62,711 bases of DNA from Haliea sp. (lineage in GTDB: Bacteria; Pseudomonadota; Gammaproteobacteria; Pseudomonadales; Halieaceae), in the NCBI GenBank assembly GCA_024642265.1, contig JAHEBL010000001.1, positions 45,999 through 108,709 of the forward strand, in the 5' to 3' direction. How positions within the stretch are numbered: position 1 is the stretch's first letter; every line of letters starts with the position of its first letter. The position numbers and the translations under genes are program-made. The notes below the pieces were generated by a model. It saw only the letters and a list, made by a program, of their open reading frames with translations, did no database searches and was not told the DNA's origin. Of the stretch, positions 8,816-17,985 are shown in pieces.

Positions 8816-9604
8816 CTAGTGACCCTGCCAGCGGGGTGCGCGTTTTTCGATGAAAGCCGCCACGCCTTCCTTGGCATCGTCACTGGTGACACACAGGTGC
8901 TGCAAAGTGGCTTCATAGGAGATGGTATCGGCCACGGAGATCTCCATTGCCGCGTTGAGGGCCTGCTTGGCGTAGCGCAGCGCCAGCGGCGACTTGGCAG
9001 CCAGTTCCCCCGCCCAGGCAAGTGCCTGCTCCATCAGCTCGTCTTCGGGAACAACGCGGTTGCACAGGCCCCAGTCGAGGCATTTCTGCGCGCGTATTTT
9101 TTCGCCCGAGGAGATGACTTCATATGCCCGCTGGCGGCCGAGAGTGCGCGCCAGATGCCAGGTGGCACCGCCGTCAGGTACCAGCCCGATCGCAGCAAAG
9201 GCCTGGTATATATAGGCATTTTCCGCCATCACAACCAGGTCACAGTTCATGGCAAAGGCACTGCCGATACCGGCCGCCGCGCCATTGACTGCGGCTATCC
9301 AGGGTTTGCCGGCCCTGTTCATCTCCAAAAGGATGGGTTTGTACTCACCATTAAGCTGGTCCTCAACCCGAAAGTCTGCCGGGTTTGCGGCAGTTTCCGA
9401 CAGGTCAGCACCGGCACAAAACGCCCGACCCGCTCCGGTCAGGATGGCTACCCTTACAGCGGGATCGTCGTTTACCTCGCGCACCGCCCGTCGCAAATCG
9501 CTGCGTAAACCGGCGTTAAAGGCATTCAGGCTGTCGGGGCGATTGAGAGAGACGACCGCCACCCCGTCCCTGCGTTCCACCTGCACTGTGTCGTAGTTAC
9601 TCAA
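8816..9604 (-). CDS. Enoyl-CoA hydratase/isomerase (crotonase) family, PaaG-like
   Basis: The 262-residue protein has the crotonase fold: SLNRPDSLNAFN near residue 20, the CoA/oxyanion segment AFCAGADLSE, and NGAAAGIGSAFAMNCDLV. The two glutamates that act in true enoyl-CoA hydratases appear to be replaced: the CEL-type position reads SAF and the second reads AFAAIG. The Asp of LVPDGG is kept. That pattern fits PaaG-like and Delta3,Delta2-enoyl-CoA isomerases better than hydratases. It lies 24 bp downstream of the CoA racemase gene in the same operon. Confidence 0.87.
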   Translation of the reverse strand: MSNYDTVQVERRDGVAVVSLNRPDSLNAFNAGLRSDLRRAVREVNDDPAVRVAILTGAGRAFCAGADLSETAANPADFRVEDQLNGEYKPILLEMNRAGKPWIAAVNGAAAGIGSAFAMNCDLVVMAENAYIYQAFAAIGLVPDGGATWHLARTLGRQRAYEVISSGEKIRAQKCLDWGLCNRVVPEDELMEQALAWAGELAAKSPLALRYAKQALNAAMEISVADTISYEATLQHLCVTSDDAKEGVAAFIEKRAPRWQGH

Positions 9605-9628
9605 GGACTGCTCCTGCTTTATCGATTG

Positions 9629-10762
9629 TCACGCTATTGCGCCTTTTTGTTTGAGGTCCGCTATTTCCCGCTCGCCGAAACCCATTGCAGCCAGCACAGT
9701 CTCTGTGTCCTGACCGGAAGCCGGACCAGCGTGCATAACCTTCGACGGTGTGCGACTGAAACGGGGGGCCGGCGCCGGCTGGGTAACGCCGTCAATGTCG
9801 ATATAGGTGTTGCGGGCTACGTTGGCAGGGTGGGCCGGGGCATCCACAAACGACAGTACCGGCGCAAAGCAGACGTCGGTGCCTTCCATAATCGCGCACC
9901 ACTGAGCCTGGGTTTTCTGCCTGAACACCTGCGCCAGCTTTTCTTTCATGGCAGGCCATTTTTCGGCATTGTTCTGGTCACCGAAGTCTTCTTCAGACAA
10001 ATCGGCATGTTGCTTGAGCAGAGCGTAGAACTGCGGTTCGATCGAGCCTATGGACACATACGCACCATCGGCGCACTCATAGGTGCCGTAGTAGTGGGCA
10101 CCGCCATCGAGCATATTTGATTCACGCCGGCTGGCATCCCACAGTCCCATCGCCTCGAAACCATGGAACATCCACATCAGTTGCGCGGCGCCGTCCACCA
10201 TAGCGACATCGATCACCTGGCCCTTGCCCGAATTGGTTGCCTCCAGCATGGCGGCCAGCACACCGGTGACCAGCAACATACCACCACCGCCCATGTCCCC
10301 CACCAGGTTCAGCGGCGGCACCGGCTTCTCATCCTTGCGACCCATGGCATAGAGGGCGCCGGTGATGGAAATGTAATTGATATCGTGCCCGGCGGACTGG
10401 GCCAGCGGTCCATCCTGGCCCCAACCCGTCATGCGGGCAAACACCAGTTTGGGATTGCGCTGCAGGCAGACATCAGGGCCGATACCCAGCTTCTCGCAAA
10501 CCCCGGGGCGATAGGGATCTATCAGCACATCCGCGTTTTCGACCATCTGCAGCAGGGTTTCTATACCCTGGGGGTCCTTCAGGTTTATCGCTACGGACTT
10601 CTTGCCACGGGCGCTGACATCCTTCATCGCCGGTTGGCCTGCTGCGGCGGCGCGGTCTATGCGAATGACTTCCGCACCCATGTCTGCAAGCATCATGCCG
10701 CCCATGGGTGCGGGTCCTATACCCGCCAGTTCTAACACGGTGTAGCCGTTCAGTGGCCCCAT
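9629..10762 (-). CDS. Alpha-methylacyl-CoA racemase (CaiB/BaiF family III)
   Basis: The 377 residues carry the full catalytic set known from Mycobacterium tuberculosis MCR and human AMACR: His126 in GHDINY, Asp156 in GDMGGGG and Glu242 in IEP. The N-terminal GYTVLELAGIGPAPMGGMMLADMGAEV is the family's CoA-binding start (only its pattern is used here). AMACR epimerises 2-methylacyl-CoA thioesters so that the (S) form can enter beta-oxidation. Its presence next to an acyl-CoA dehydrogenase and an HSD10-like dehydrogenase is the best clue that this operon handles methyl-branched, isoprenoid or sterol side-chain acyl-CoAs. Confidence 0.9.
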   Translation of the reverse strand: MGPLNGYTVLELAGIGPAPMGGMMLADMGAEVIRIDRAAAAGQPAMKDVSARGKKSVAINLKDPQGIETLLQMVENADVLIDPYRPGVCEKLGIGPDVCLQRNPKLVFARMTGWGQDGPLAQSAGHDINYISITGALYAMGRKDEKPVPPLNLVGDMGGGGMLLVTGVLAAMLEATNSGKGQVIDVAMVDGAAQLMWMFHGFEAMGLWDASRRESNMLDGGAHYYGTYECADGAYVSIGSIEPQFYALLKQHADLSEEDFGDQNNAEKWPAMKEKLAQVFRQKTQAQWCAIMEGTDVCFAPVLSFVDAPAHPANVARNTYIDIDGVTQPAPAPRFSRTPSKVMHAGPASGQDTETVLAAMGFGEREIADLKQKGAIA

Positions 10763-10777
10763 TGGAGTCTCCTTTTA

Positions 10778-11551
10778 TTATCGCGGCTGCATACGGATGG
10801 CACCGTCGAGGCGGATGCACTCACCATTCAGGTAATCGTTTTCGGCAATAAACACCGAAAGGTGGGCGATTTCCTGTGGCTTGCCCAGGCGGGGCGGATA
10901 GCACACGCTCGACTCGAGAGATTTGTACGCCTGTTCCGGCAGCGATTCAAACAGCGGCGTATGGATAAGGCCGGGCACAATTGTATTTACCCGGATTCCG
11001 TAACTGGCGAGGTCACGGGCCATCGGCAGGGTCATCCCGATGACGCCACCCTTGCTGGCGGAGTAGGCGACCTGGCCAACCTGTCCTTCATAGGCCGCTA
11101 CCGAAGCAGTGTTGATAATAACGCCGCGACCGCCATCAGCGTTAACGGGCTGGTTCTTCGCCATCTGCTCGGCGGCGTAGCGAGACACATTGAAAGTGCC
11201 GACCAGGTTGATGTTGATCACCAGCATGTACTGGTCCAACGGGAATACACCGTTTTTGCCGTAGGTTTTGCAGGCATTGCCGATACCGGCATAGTTATTA
11301 CAAATATGCAGCGCGCCGAACTTCTCTACGACACCCTCCACGGCCGCCTTGACCGATGCCTCGTCCGCAACATTGACGTTCCAGAATGCAACATTGTCTG
11401 CGCCCAGCTCGGCAATCACTTCGTTGGCATTGGCCTCGTTCATATCGAAGATAGCCACTTTGGCACCCTTGGCCACATAGGCCTCTACAGTGCCCCGGCC
11501 AAGGCCTGAGGCGCCGCCGGTGACAATTGCCACTTTACCTGCAAGATCCAT
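10778..11551 (-). CDS. 3-hydroxyacyl-CoA dehydrogenase type 2 (HSD10-like SDR)
   Basis: This 257-residue SDR has the TGGASGLG cofactor motif, INTASVAAYEGQVGQ with the catalytic Ser, YSASK (Tyr/Lys) and the C-terminus GECIRLDGAIRMQP. That C-terminus is nearly identical to human HSD17B10. HSD10 oxidises 3-hydroxyacyl-CoA and 2-methyl-3-hydroxybutyryl-CoA with NAD. Asp at the end of beta-2 (FDMNE) agrees with NAD preference. The gene lies 23 bp after the acyl-CoA dehydrogenase and 15 bp before the CoA racemase, and it is the third-step enzyme of the proposed branched-chain beta-oxidation operon. Confidence 0.92.
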   Translation of the reverse strand: MDLAGKVAIVTGGASGLGRGTVEAYVAKGAKVAIFDMNEANANEVIAELGADNVAFWNVNVADEASVKAAVEGVVEKFGALHICNNYAGIGNACKTYGKNGVFPLDQYMLVININLVGTFNVSRYAAEQMAKNQPVNADGGRGVIINTASVAAYEGQVGQVAYSASKGGVIGMTLPMARDLASYGIRVNTIVPGLIHTPLFESLPEQAYKSLESSVCYPPRLGKPQEIAHLSVFIAENDYLNGECIRLDGAIRMQPR

Positions 11552-11574
11552 ATTCTCTCTCCTGTGATTACCCG

Positions 11575-12747
11575 TTAAAAATTACGGGTGTTGAATGGAA
11601 CGTAGTCATCGCCCAGACAATCCCGGCTGATGATTATTTTCATCACCTCGGAACTGCCGGCATAAATTGTCGATATCTTCGCGTCGGTATACTGCCTGCT
11701 AATCGGGTATTCGTCCATATAACCATGACCACCGTGCAGTTGGACACCCAGGTCGGCGGTCGCCACCTGCAGCTCGCTGGTCACAAGCTTGGCCTTGGCG
11801 GCATCAACAGCGGTCAGCCTCCCGCTGTTAAAGGCCACGACGCACTGGTCGACAAAAACCTGGGCCAGGTCCAGTTGCATGCGCAGCTCGGCGAGTTTGA
11901 ACTGGGTGTTCTGGAACGCCGCCAGCGGTTTGCCGAAGGCCTTGCGCTCCCTGACATAATCAGCCGTGAGATCCCAGGACAGCTGGGCGGCGGCCAGATA
12001 GCCCGCGGCCCCGATCAGGCGCTCTTCGGCCAGGCCTTTCATCAGGTAGACAAAGCCCTGCCCGGGCTGGCCGAGCACATTGGCCTTCGGAACTTTCACC
12101 TCGTTGAAAAACAGCTCGGCGGTATCCTGGGCCTTGAGACCCATCTTCTTCAGGTTGCGACCCCGCTCAAAACCCTCCATGCCCCGCTCAACCAGGAACA
12201 GCGTCATATGGTGGGGATTGTTTTCCGGGTCGGTTTTGGCCGCGACCACTACAACATCAGCGTTGATACCGTTGGAGATAAATGTCTTCGAGCCGTTGAG
12301 CACCCAGTGATCTTCGTGCTCCACGGCACTGGAACGCATGCCGGCCAGATCGCTGCCGGCGTCCGGTTCAGTCATGGCGATGGCCAGGATCCACTCGCCA
12401 CTGGCGCATCTGGGCAGGAAGCGCAGGCATTGCTCCTCGCTGCCGAACCGCGTCAGGTAAGGCCCAACAAGACGGCTGTGCAGGGAATTGTACCAGTCCC
12501 CCGCTCTCGCGTAGGCAGTCTCCTCGATGATGATCTGCTCGAAGCGAAAATCGGGATCCCCCATGCCGCCGTACTTCTCCTCGGGCCAGATCATCAGGAA
12601 CCCCTGCTCGCCGGCTTTGCGAAACGCATCACGATCCACGATTCCGGCCTCACGCCAGGCTTCCATATGTGGCACAATCTCGGTGGACAGGAACTTGCGG
12701 TAGGCATTCCTGAACATTGCCTGCTCTTCGGTAAACTCCCGGTGCAC
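11575..12747 (-). CDS. Acyl-CoA dehydrogenase (IVD/LCAD-type active site)
   Basis: The start is set at the GTG at 12747, which has AGGGAG nine bases upstream and gives 390 residues. The frame stays open to 13701, but that part is the shadow of the diguanylate cyclase gene on the other strand. The protein shows AMTEPDAGSDLAG for FAD/substrate binding, and GLAEERL, where the second Glu is the likely catalytic base as in isovaleryl- and long-chain acyl-CoA dehydrogenases. The MCAD-position Glu is replaced (IYAGSSE). The C-terminal QLHGGHGYMDEYPISR is typical. It is the first gene of the minus-strand operon that runs to 5620. Confidence 0.92.
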   Translation of the reverse strand: MHREFTEEQAMFRNAYRKFLSTEIVPHMEAWREAGIVDRDAFRKAGEQGFLMIWPEEKYGGMGDPDFRFEQIIIEETAYARAGDWYNSLHSRLVGPYLTRFGSEEQCLRFLPRCASGEWILAIAMTEPDAGSDLAGMRSSAVEHEDHWVLNGSKTFISNGINADVVVVAAKTDPENNPHHMTLFLVERGMEGFERGRNLKKMGLKAQDTAELFFNEVKVPKANVLGQPGQGFVYLMKGLAEERLIGAAGYLAAAQLSWDLTADYVRERKAFGKPLAAFQNTQFKLAELRMQLDLAQVFVDQCVVAFNSGRLTAVDAAKAKLVTSELQVATADLGVQLHGGHGYMDEYPISRQYTDAKISTIYAGSSEVMKIIISRDCLGDDYVPFNTRNF

Positions 12748-12810
12748 GACGGTATACTCCCTGCGGCGGCGGATAGTAGCGGCCGGTGAGTATGGGCGCC
12801 CTGCACGGGT

Positions 12811-12828
12811 GGGGCAATGACCTGCCCC
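12811..12828. promoter_or_regulatory. Inverted repeat in the divergent acyl-CoA operon / GGDEF promoter region
   Basis: A perfect 6-bp dyad, GGGGCA-N6-TGCCCC, lies between the divergent acyl-CoA dehydrogenase (start 12747) and diguanylate cyclase (start 12886) genes. It could be an operator or a leader hairpin for either side. No clear sigma-70 promoter accompanies it, so this is a weak call. Confidence 0.25.
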
Positions 12829-12885
12829 GACACGAAAATTGACGTAAACTGACAGCCACCAGACAGAGCCATCACAGGGAGTTCG

Positions 12886-14052
12886 ATGCAGCAGATTTTT
12901 CCTGAAAACTGGGCGTTCATGCTCTTCGGGCTGATCTTTTCCATTACCTGCGCCCAGATGCTGGTTGTCTACGTGCTTGCCGACTCCAGTAAACCGCCTG
13001 CCGGGCTGGGCCTGTACACCGTGTATTTCATGGCGTCGCTGCTGGGCTGGATTGCGGTTACATTGCAGCAGAACGCGGATATGCAGATGGCGGTCAATGT
13101 TCCGTCGGTAATGATCATCCTCAACAGCTACATCCTGTTTATGGCCTCGGGACAGAGGGCCGGGGTCACGCGGGGTCGCATGGCCCTCGGCGGGATTTGC
13201 CTGCTGGCCTGCCTGTGTGAATTTTTTCTGCCGCCGGGCCGTATGTTCGTGGTGCAGGCCAGCGTGGTAGCGCTGTTTTTTGCCGGGACCGGCCTGATCT
13301 GTGGCTGGCGCGGCTGGCGCTATCGCAACATAGGGGATGCCATTATCGCCTACGCCGCCGCCATGATGACCCTGGGAATGCCTTTCGCCATTTACTACTA
13401 CCTGATGGCAGGCGAGCGGGCACACGGCGAGGCGATCACGCTCGGAGTACACAGCGCGGCCTATGCCCTGATTGCCATCGGTTTTCTGGCCAGCGTGGTG
13501 ATCGAATACCAGCAACACCTTTCCAACCTGGCAACCATGGACCCCCTGACCCGCCTGCTCAACCGGCGTGGCCTGGAAGATGCCCTGCAGATCAGTCGAG
13601 CCCAGGCCGCCAGGCGAGGCCTGCCCACATCCGCCATCATGGTGGATATTGATCACTTCAAACAGGTCAATGACAGTTTCGGCCACGAGGTCGGTGACCA
13701 CGTACTGCGCCAGGTGGCCGATATCATCAGTCGCATGACCCGCTCCAGTGACGTTGTCGCCCGCACTGGCGGCGAGGAATTCCTGATCATCCTGCCCGAA
13801 ACCGAACTGGAGTCCGCCCGACTGCTGGCCGAGCGTATCCGCGAGGCGATCGGCCAGCGGCCCTTGCTGGTCGACTTCCAGCGAATCGGCGTCACGGTCA
13901 GCCTGGGTGTGGCCAGCGTGGTGGGCAATGTGAATCTTGATGAACTGTCCCTGGAGGCGGATCGCGCGATGTACCTGGCCAAGCGCGGGGGGCGCAACCG
14001 GGTCGCTTCAGTGGAGCATAGGCCCGTCCACCTGACAACGGCGGCCGGCTAG
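12886..14052 (+). CDS. Membrane-anchored GGDEF diguanylate cyclase
   Basis: The 388-residue protein has about seven hydrophobic segments in its first 210 residues and a C-terminal GGDEF domain. The domain shows DPLTRLLNRRGL, DIDHFKQVNDSFGHEVGD and the active-site GGEEF at 295-299. It makes cyclic di-GMP from GTP. An RxxD product-inhibition site (RSSD, 286-289) sits exactly five residues before GGEEF, so feedback control is likely. No EAL or PAS domain is seen. An AGGGAG ribosome-binding site precedes the ATG. It is divergent from the acyl-CoA operon and 15 bp upstream of an AraC regulator. The PilZ protein at 48739 is a possible effector elsewhere in the window. Confidence 0.92.
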   Translation: MQQIFPENWAFMLFGLIFSITCAQMLVVYVLADSSKPPAGLGLYTVYFMASLLGWIAVTLQQNADMQMAVNVPSVMIILNSYILFMASGQRAGVTRGRMALGGICLLACLCEFFLPPGRMFVVQASVVALFFAGTGLICGWRGWRYRNIGDAIIAYAAAMMTLGMPFAIYYYLMAGERAHGEAITLGVHSAAYALIAIGFLASVVIEYQQHLSNLATMDPLTRLLNRRGLEDALQISRAQAARRGLPTSAIMVDIDHFKQVNDSFGHEVGDHVLRQVADIISRMTRSSDVVARTGGEEFLIILPETELESARLLAERIREAIGQRPLLVDFQRIGVTVSLGVASVVGNVNLDELSLEADRAMYLAKRGGRNRVASVEHRPVHLTTAAG

Positions 14053-14067
14053 GCCGCGCCAGCAGCC

Positions 14068-15069
14068 TTGCGCAGTCCTTCAATTTCCGTGCACTTTGCA
14101 CGGGCCGTGCTGAAGCAGACAGTGCAGCGCGACCTTGACCCGATCGCGCTACTGCGTAAAAACCGTATCTCGCCACGACTACTGCTCGAGGACGAAGCCC
14201 GTATCTCGGTGGAACGCTTCGCAGATCTGCAGGTGAGCACCATGCTCGCAATGCAGGATGAAGCACTGGGATATACCTCCCGGCGCATGCCGATAGGCAG
14301 CTGGTCGATGATGTGCCATGCGGTTATCGGCAGCGCCACCCTCGGGCAGGCGCTCAGCCGCTATTGCAGGTTCTACCAGCTGTTTGAATTCGGCCCGCAT
14401 CCGGTTATGGAAACAGATGGCGACAGAACCCGCCTCTACCTGCAACAGGTGGACAGCGATGACAGCGCGAGCGCCTATTACAGCGAGTTGTTCCTCAGTA
14501 ACTCCCAGCGCTTCTCAAACTGGCTGGTACAGGAGCGGCTGCCGCTGCAGGCGGTCTGCCTCGCGCAGCCGGCGGTTGCGCGGCGGGAGGAATATCACCA
14601 GGTATTCATGGGTGACCCCGTGCTCTTTGAGCAGACCGAAGCAGCGCTGGTTTACAGCAACTCACTGATGGAGAAGCCGCTTAGACAGAACGAGACCTCG
14701 CTGCGGCATTTCCTCCGACACCCGGTGCTTTTCATGTTTACCCAGCAGTTCGCCACCGATAGCTGGACAGGCCGGGTCAGCGACATTCTCAGGCACAAAA
14801 TGGACGGCATGCCGGAGCTGAACGAAGTTGCGGCCCTTATCGACCTGCACCCCCAGACCCTGCGCCGGCGCCTGGCTGGTGAGGGAACCAGTTTCATGGA
14901 GATAAAAAACCGCCTGCGCCGGGACACCGCCCTGCATTTCCTGGGAAAACAGGGCCTGAGTATCGAGGAAATTGCCTACCGCGCCGGATTCTCCGAATCC
15001 AGTGCCTTTATCCGCGCCTTCAAGGGATGGACCGGGGTGACGCCGTACTGTTATCGCAAGGGATTGTAA
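14068..15069 (+). CDS. AraC-family regulator with arabinose-binding-like N-terminal domain
   Basis: The 333-residue protein has an N-terminal ligand-binding domain of the type named 'Arabinose-binding domain of AraC' (about residues 10-210). A C-terminal double helix-turn-helix follows (about 235-330), with ALIDLHPQTLRRRLAGEGTS and SIEEIAYRAGFSESSAFIRA. In Pseudomonas-like bacteria such proteins often control lipid or amino-acid catabolism, so the divergent acyl-CoA operon is a plausible target. The start is doubtful: TTG at 14068 or GTG at 14089 are possible, and neither has a strong ribosome-binding site. Confidence 0.88.
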   Translation: MRSPSISVHFARAVLKQTVQRDLDPIALLRKNRISPRLLLEDEARISVERFADLQVSTMLAMQDEALGYTSRRMPIGSWSMMCHAVIGSATLGQALSRYCRFYQLFEFGPHPVMETDGDRTRLYLQQVDSDDSASAYYSELFLSNSQRFSNWLVQERLPLQAVCLAQPAVARREEYHQVFMGDPVLFEQTEAALVYSNSLMEKPLRQNETSLRHFLRHPVLFMFTQQFATDSWTGRVSDILRHKMDGMPELNEVAALIDLHPQTLRRRLAGEGTSFMEIKNRLRRDTALHFLGKQGLSIEEIAYRAGFSESSAFIRAFKGWTGVTPYCYRKGL

Positions 15070-15168
15070 ACCCGCGGCCCATGGTCTAATAATTTTCGCC
15101 TTTCGCTCCACAAAGCGGGCTTATTTTGGCTATAGTCTTCTGCAGACATAGACGCAGGGAAAAATGTA

Positions 15169-17985
15169 GTGAAACGAGTCATCCGCATACTGGTCATCAT
15201 TTACCTGTCGTACCTGGCGTTTGTCCTGCTGCTGGTCACGCCGGCGCTCAACCTGCTGCCGGGCTGGGCGGTCAAAAAATACCTGGGACGGGAGTTACAA
15301 AGCGAGATCATCTGGTTCAACCCCTTTACCCTGAGCCTTGAACTGAACAAGACCGCGATACCGGAACTGGACGGCTCGCGTTTTGTCAGCCTCGATCGCG
15401 CCTCGGTCAACCTGTCACTGGAAAGCCTGTGGAGCGGCGCCCTGGTATTCGATGAGCTGGGGGTCACGCAACTGTATGTGCATGTGATCGAGAACGCGGA
15501 TGGCAGCTTCAATTTCTCGGATATGCTACCGCCGGCTGATCCCGAGGCGCCTCCGGCGGAGTCCACCGGCATATTCCCGGTCACCATCCATAACTTCAAC
15601 TTCAATTCAGAACAACTTGTTTATACCAACGCGACAAGGGAAAAACCCTTCAGCAGCGAGCTGAACGGACTGGAACTCAAGGTCGCGGGATTGTCCACCG
15701 TTCTCGAGGAAGGCAAGCCCTATGTCCTTGACGCCACCGGCGAGAGCGGCAGCCAACTGCACTGGGAGGGCGAGGTGTCGATACCGCGCTCTTTCAGCGA
15801 GGGAACACTTGCCGTGACCGACCTGCACCTGCCCGCCCTGTGGCGCATTGCCGAGCCATGGGTCGCGTTCGAACTGCCAGAGGGCACCGCGAGCGTCGAG
15901 GGACGGTACCGGGTCGACTGGAGCGAGGGCGTCGATTACCGGGTCAGCCAGGGCGAGATCCGCCTGGACGGGATAGCCATCAATCCAAAACCCACCACGG
16001 ACTTGCCGGACACGGCTGTCGCGCTGGGTAAGCTGAAACTGTCAGGCATCGAGCTGGATGGCCCGAAGCAGCATGTTGACCTGGAGGCACTGGTGATCAG
16101 CGAACTGGCGATCAGTGGCTGGAGCGAGGGCGACCAGGTCAGCCTGGCCCGGCTGTTCTCCCTGAACCTGCCGGGTGATGACACGCAGGATCCACCGGCA
16201 GATGAAGACAGCGGTGGGGGTGAAGCCGGCTGGACTGCCACCCTGAACACGTTCCAACTGGACAACAGCGGTGTACGCTGGCGCTCGGAGTTCACCGAGC
16301 CCGCCCTGCTGGAGATAACGCCGCTGGAGGCGAGCGCAAGCGACATCAAGTGGCCGCTCGAGGGGGATAGCGACCTCGCACTCAAGCTGTCTGTCAACGG
16401 CGAAACCTCGGCGTCCGTGGAAGGCACTCTCAACCTGGCCCTGGGCGCGGGCAATCTCTCCTACCAGCTCAGCGCCCTGCCGCTGGCGTGGTTCAACCCC
16501 AACCTGCCTGCCGCCCTGAACGCGGAGCTCACCGACGGTACGCTGCAGCTTAACGGGGAAGTTACGCTGGCCGAGTATACACCTGTAAGCATAGGTCTGG
16601 ATGGCGCTATCAACGGCTTCGCGGGCAAGATCACGGATGCCGAGCAATCACTGACCTCCTGGGAAACCGTGCGCTGGGAGAAACTGCGAATTGACATGGA
16701 GAAACACCAGGTGGAGCTCGCCAAACTGTCTATCGACAACTACAGCGGCCGTATTCACATCAACAAGGACGGCTCCATCAACGCCCAGAACGTCTGGCAA
16801 CAGGAAGTGGGCGACGAGGCCGAGGTAGTGAAGGAAGAAATGTCCGAGGGGGAACCCTGGACGGTCACGGTCCCACTGATCCGGATAACCGACAGCGAGA
16901 TCGACTTCATGGACGAGTCGCTGCCCATTCATTTCCGCACCGTCATTGGTGATATTAACGGCGATATCAAGGACATAAGCAGCGATGAAGGCACCAAAAC
17001 CGCGGTCGACATAAAAGGCTCGGTAGATGGCTATGCGCCGGTGAAACTGGCTGGCACGGCTCAGCCGCTGCGCAGCCCACCCGCGATAGACCTGGATCTG
17101 ACCTTCGCCGGCGTCGATATGGCGCTGCTCTCACCGTACTCAGGCACCTACGCCGGCTATGCCATCGAGCGCGGCGTCCTCAACCTGGACCTGAAGTACG
17201 CCATGGAGGAGAACCAACTCAAGGGCAATAACAAGATCGTTATCGACCAGATGAAGCTGGGGGAAAAGATCGAGAGCGAGAAATCCCTGGACCTCCCCCT
17301 GGAGCTGGCCCTCGCACTGCTGACCGACAGCAAGGGCGTTATCGACATGGAAATACCGGTAAGCGGTAACGTGGATGACCCGGAGTTCAGCGTGGGCAGT
17401 GTCTTGCTGGGGGCTTTCGTCAATCTGCTCACCAAGGTAGTGACCTCGCCATTCACCCTGCTCGCCAGCCTCGTGGACTCAGAAGAGGATCTGCAAAGAC
17501 TGAACTTCAAGTCCGGCTCTGCGGATTTACAGGCATCCACCAGGGAAAAACTGGACAACCTGGCCGAGGCGCTGTCGCAGCGGCCGGAGTTGAGCCTCGC
17601 CATCACCGGCCGTCTGCAGCTGCAGGCTGACCGTGAACGCCTGCAGAAAAACCTGCTTCAGGCCCAGTTACTGGCCGACGGGCTGCCCGAGGCTGAATTG
17701 TCCAGCAAGGGTCCGGCATGGGAAACAGCCATCGCCGCGCGCTACCAGGCCGCAGTTCCCGGGGAAACCACCCTGACCACCAGCGAACAGTACCGGAAGC
17801 TGGCACAGGATATTCCCCTCCCCGACGAAGACCTGCTGGAACTGGCGTCCGCCAGGGCTGTCGCTGTCAAGTCTTATCTGGTGAACGAAGCCGGACTGAA
17901 TCCCGACCGGGCGGCGATCTCAAAGTCGGACCTGGATGGCGAAGCCAACCGCTACAGCGGTGTGGAGCTGGAAATCGAAATCTAG
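15169..17985 (+). CDS. DUF748 AsmA-like envelope protein
   Basis: This 938-residue protein has one N-terminal membrane anchor (residues 5-27, hydrophobic ILVIIYLSYLAFVLLLVTPAL). The rest is a very long periplasmic beta-rich region with the repeating amphipathic pattern of DUF748/AsmA proteins. Those are thought to bridge the inner and outer membranes and move lipids. The last 180 residues (after LNFKSGSADLQAS) look like an OmpA-type helical region. The GTG start follows CAGGGAAAAATGTA, a reasonable ribosome-binding site. The stop codon TAG shares bases with the stop of the convergent SprT gene. The function is inferred only from the family. Confidence 0.85.
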   Translation: MKRVIRILVIIYLSYLAFVLLLVTPALNLLPGWAVKKYLGRELQSEIIWFNPFTLSLELNKTAIPELDGSRFVSLDRASVNLSLESLWSGALVFDELGVTQLYVHVIENADGSFNFSDMLPPADPEAPPAESTGIFPVTIHNFNFNSEQLVYTNATREKPFSSELNGLELKVAGLSTVLEEGKPYVLDATGESGSQLHWEGEVSIPRSFSEGTLAVTDLHLPALWRIAEPWVAFELPEGTASVEGRYRVDWSEGVDYRVSQGEIRLDGIAINPKPTTDLPDTAVALGKLKLSGIELDGPKQHVDLEALVISELAISGWSEGDQVSLARLFSLNLPGDDTQDPPADEDSGGGEAGWTATLNTFQLDNSGVRWRSEFTEPALLEITPLEASASDIKWPLEGDSDLALKLSVNGETSASVEGTLNLALGAGNLSYQLSALPLAWFNPNLPAALNAELTDGTLQLNGEVTLAEYTPVSIGLDGAINGFAGKITDAEQSLTSWETVRWEKLRIDMEKHQVELAKLSIDNYSGRIHINKDGSINAQNVWQQEVGDEAEVVKEEMSEGEPWTVTVPLIRITDSEIDFMDESLPIHFRTVIGDINGDIKDISSDEGTKTAVDIKGSVDGYAPVKLAGTAQPLRSPPAIDLDLTFAGVDMALLSPYSGTYAGYAIERGVLNLDLKYAMEENQLKGNNKIVIDQMKLGEKIESEKSLDLPLELALALLTDSKGVIDMEIPVSGNVDDPEFSVGSVLLGAFVNLLTKVVTSPFTLLASLVDSEEDLQRLNFKSGSADLQASTREKLDNLAEALSQRPELSLAITGRLQLQADRERLQKNLLQAQLLADGLPEAELSSKGPAWETAIAARYQAAVPGETTLTTSEQYRKLAQDIPLPDEDLLELASARAVAVKSYLVNEAGLNPDRAAISKSDLDGEANRYSGVELEIEI

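Noticed and set aside
12748-13701. Upstream part of the open minus-strand frame before the acyl-CoA dehydrogenase
   Set aside because: It lies antisense to the diguanylate cyclase gene, has no family resemblance, and the GTG at 12747 has a good ribosome-binding site.
15097-15128. Terminator after the AraC gene
   Set aside because: Only a 4-bp core hairpin with an unpaired bulge and an interrupted T stretch; too weak to call.
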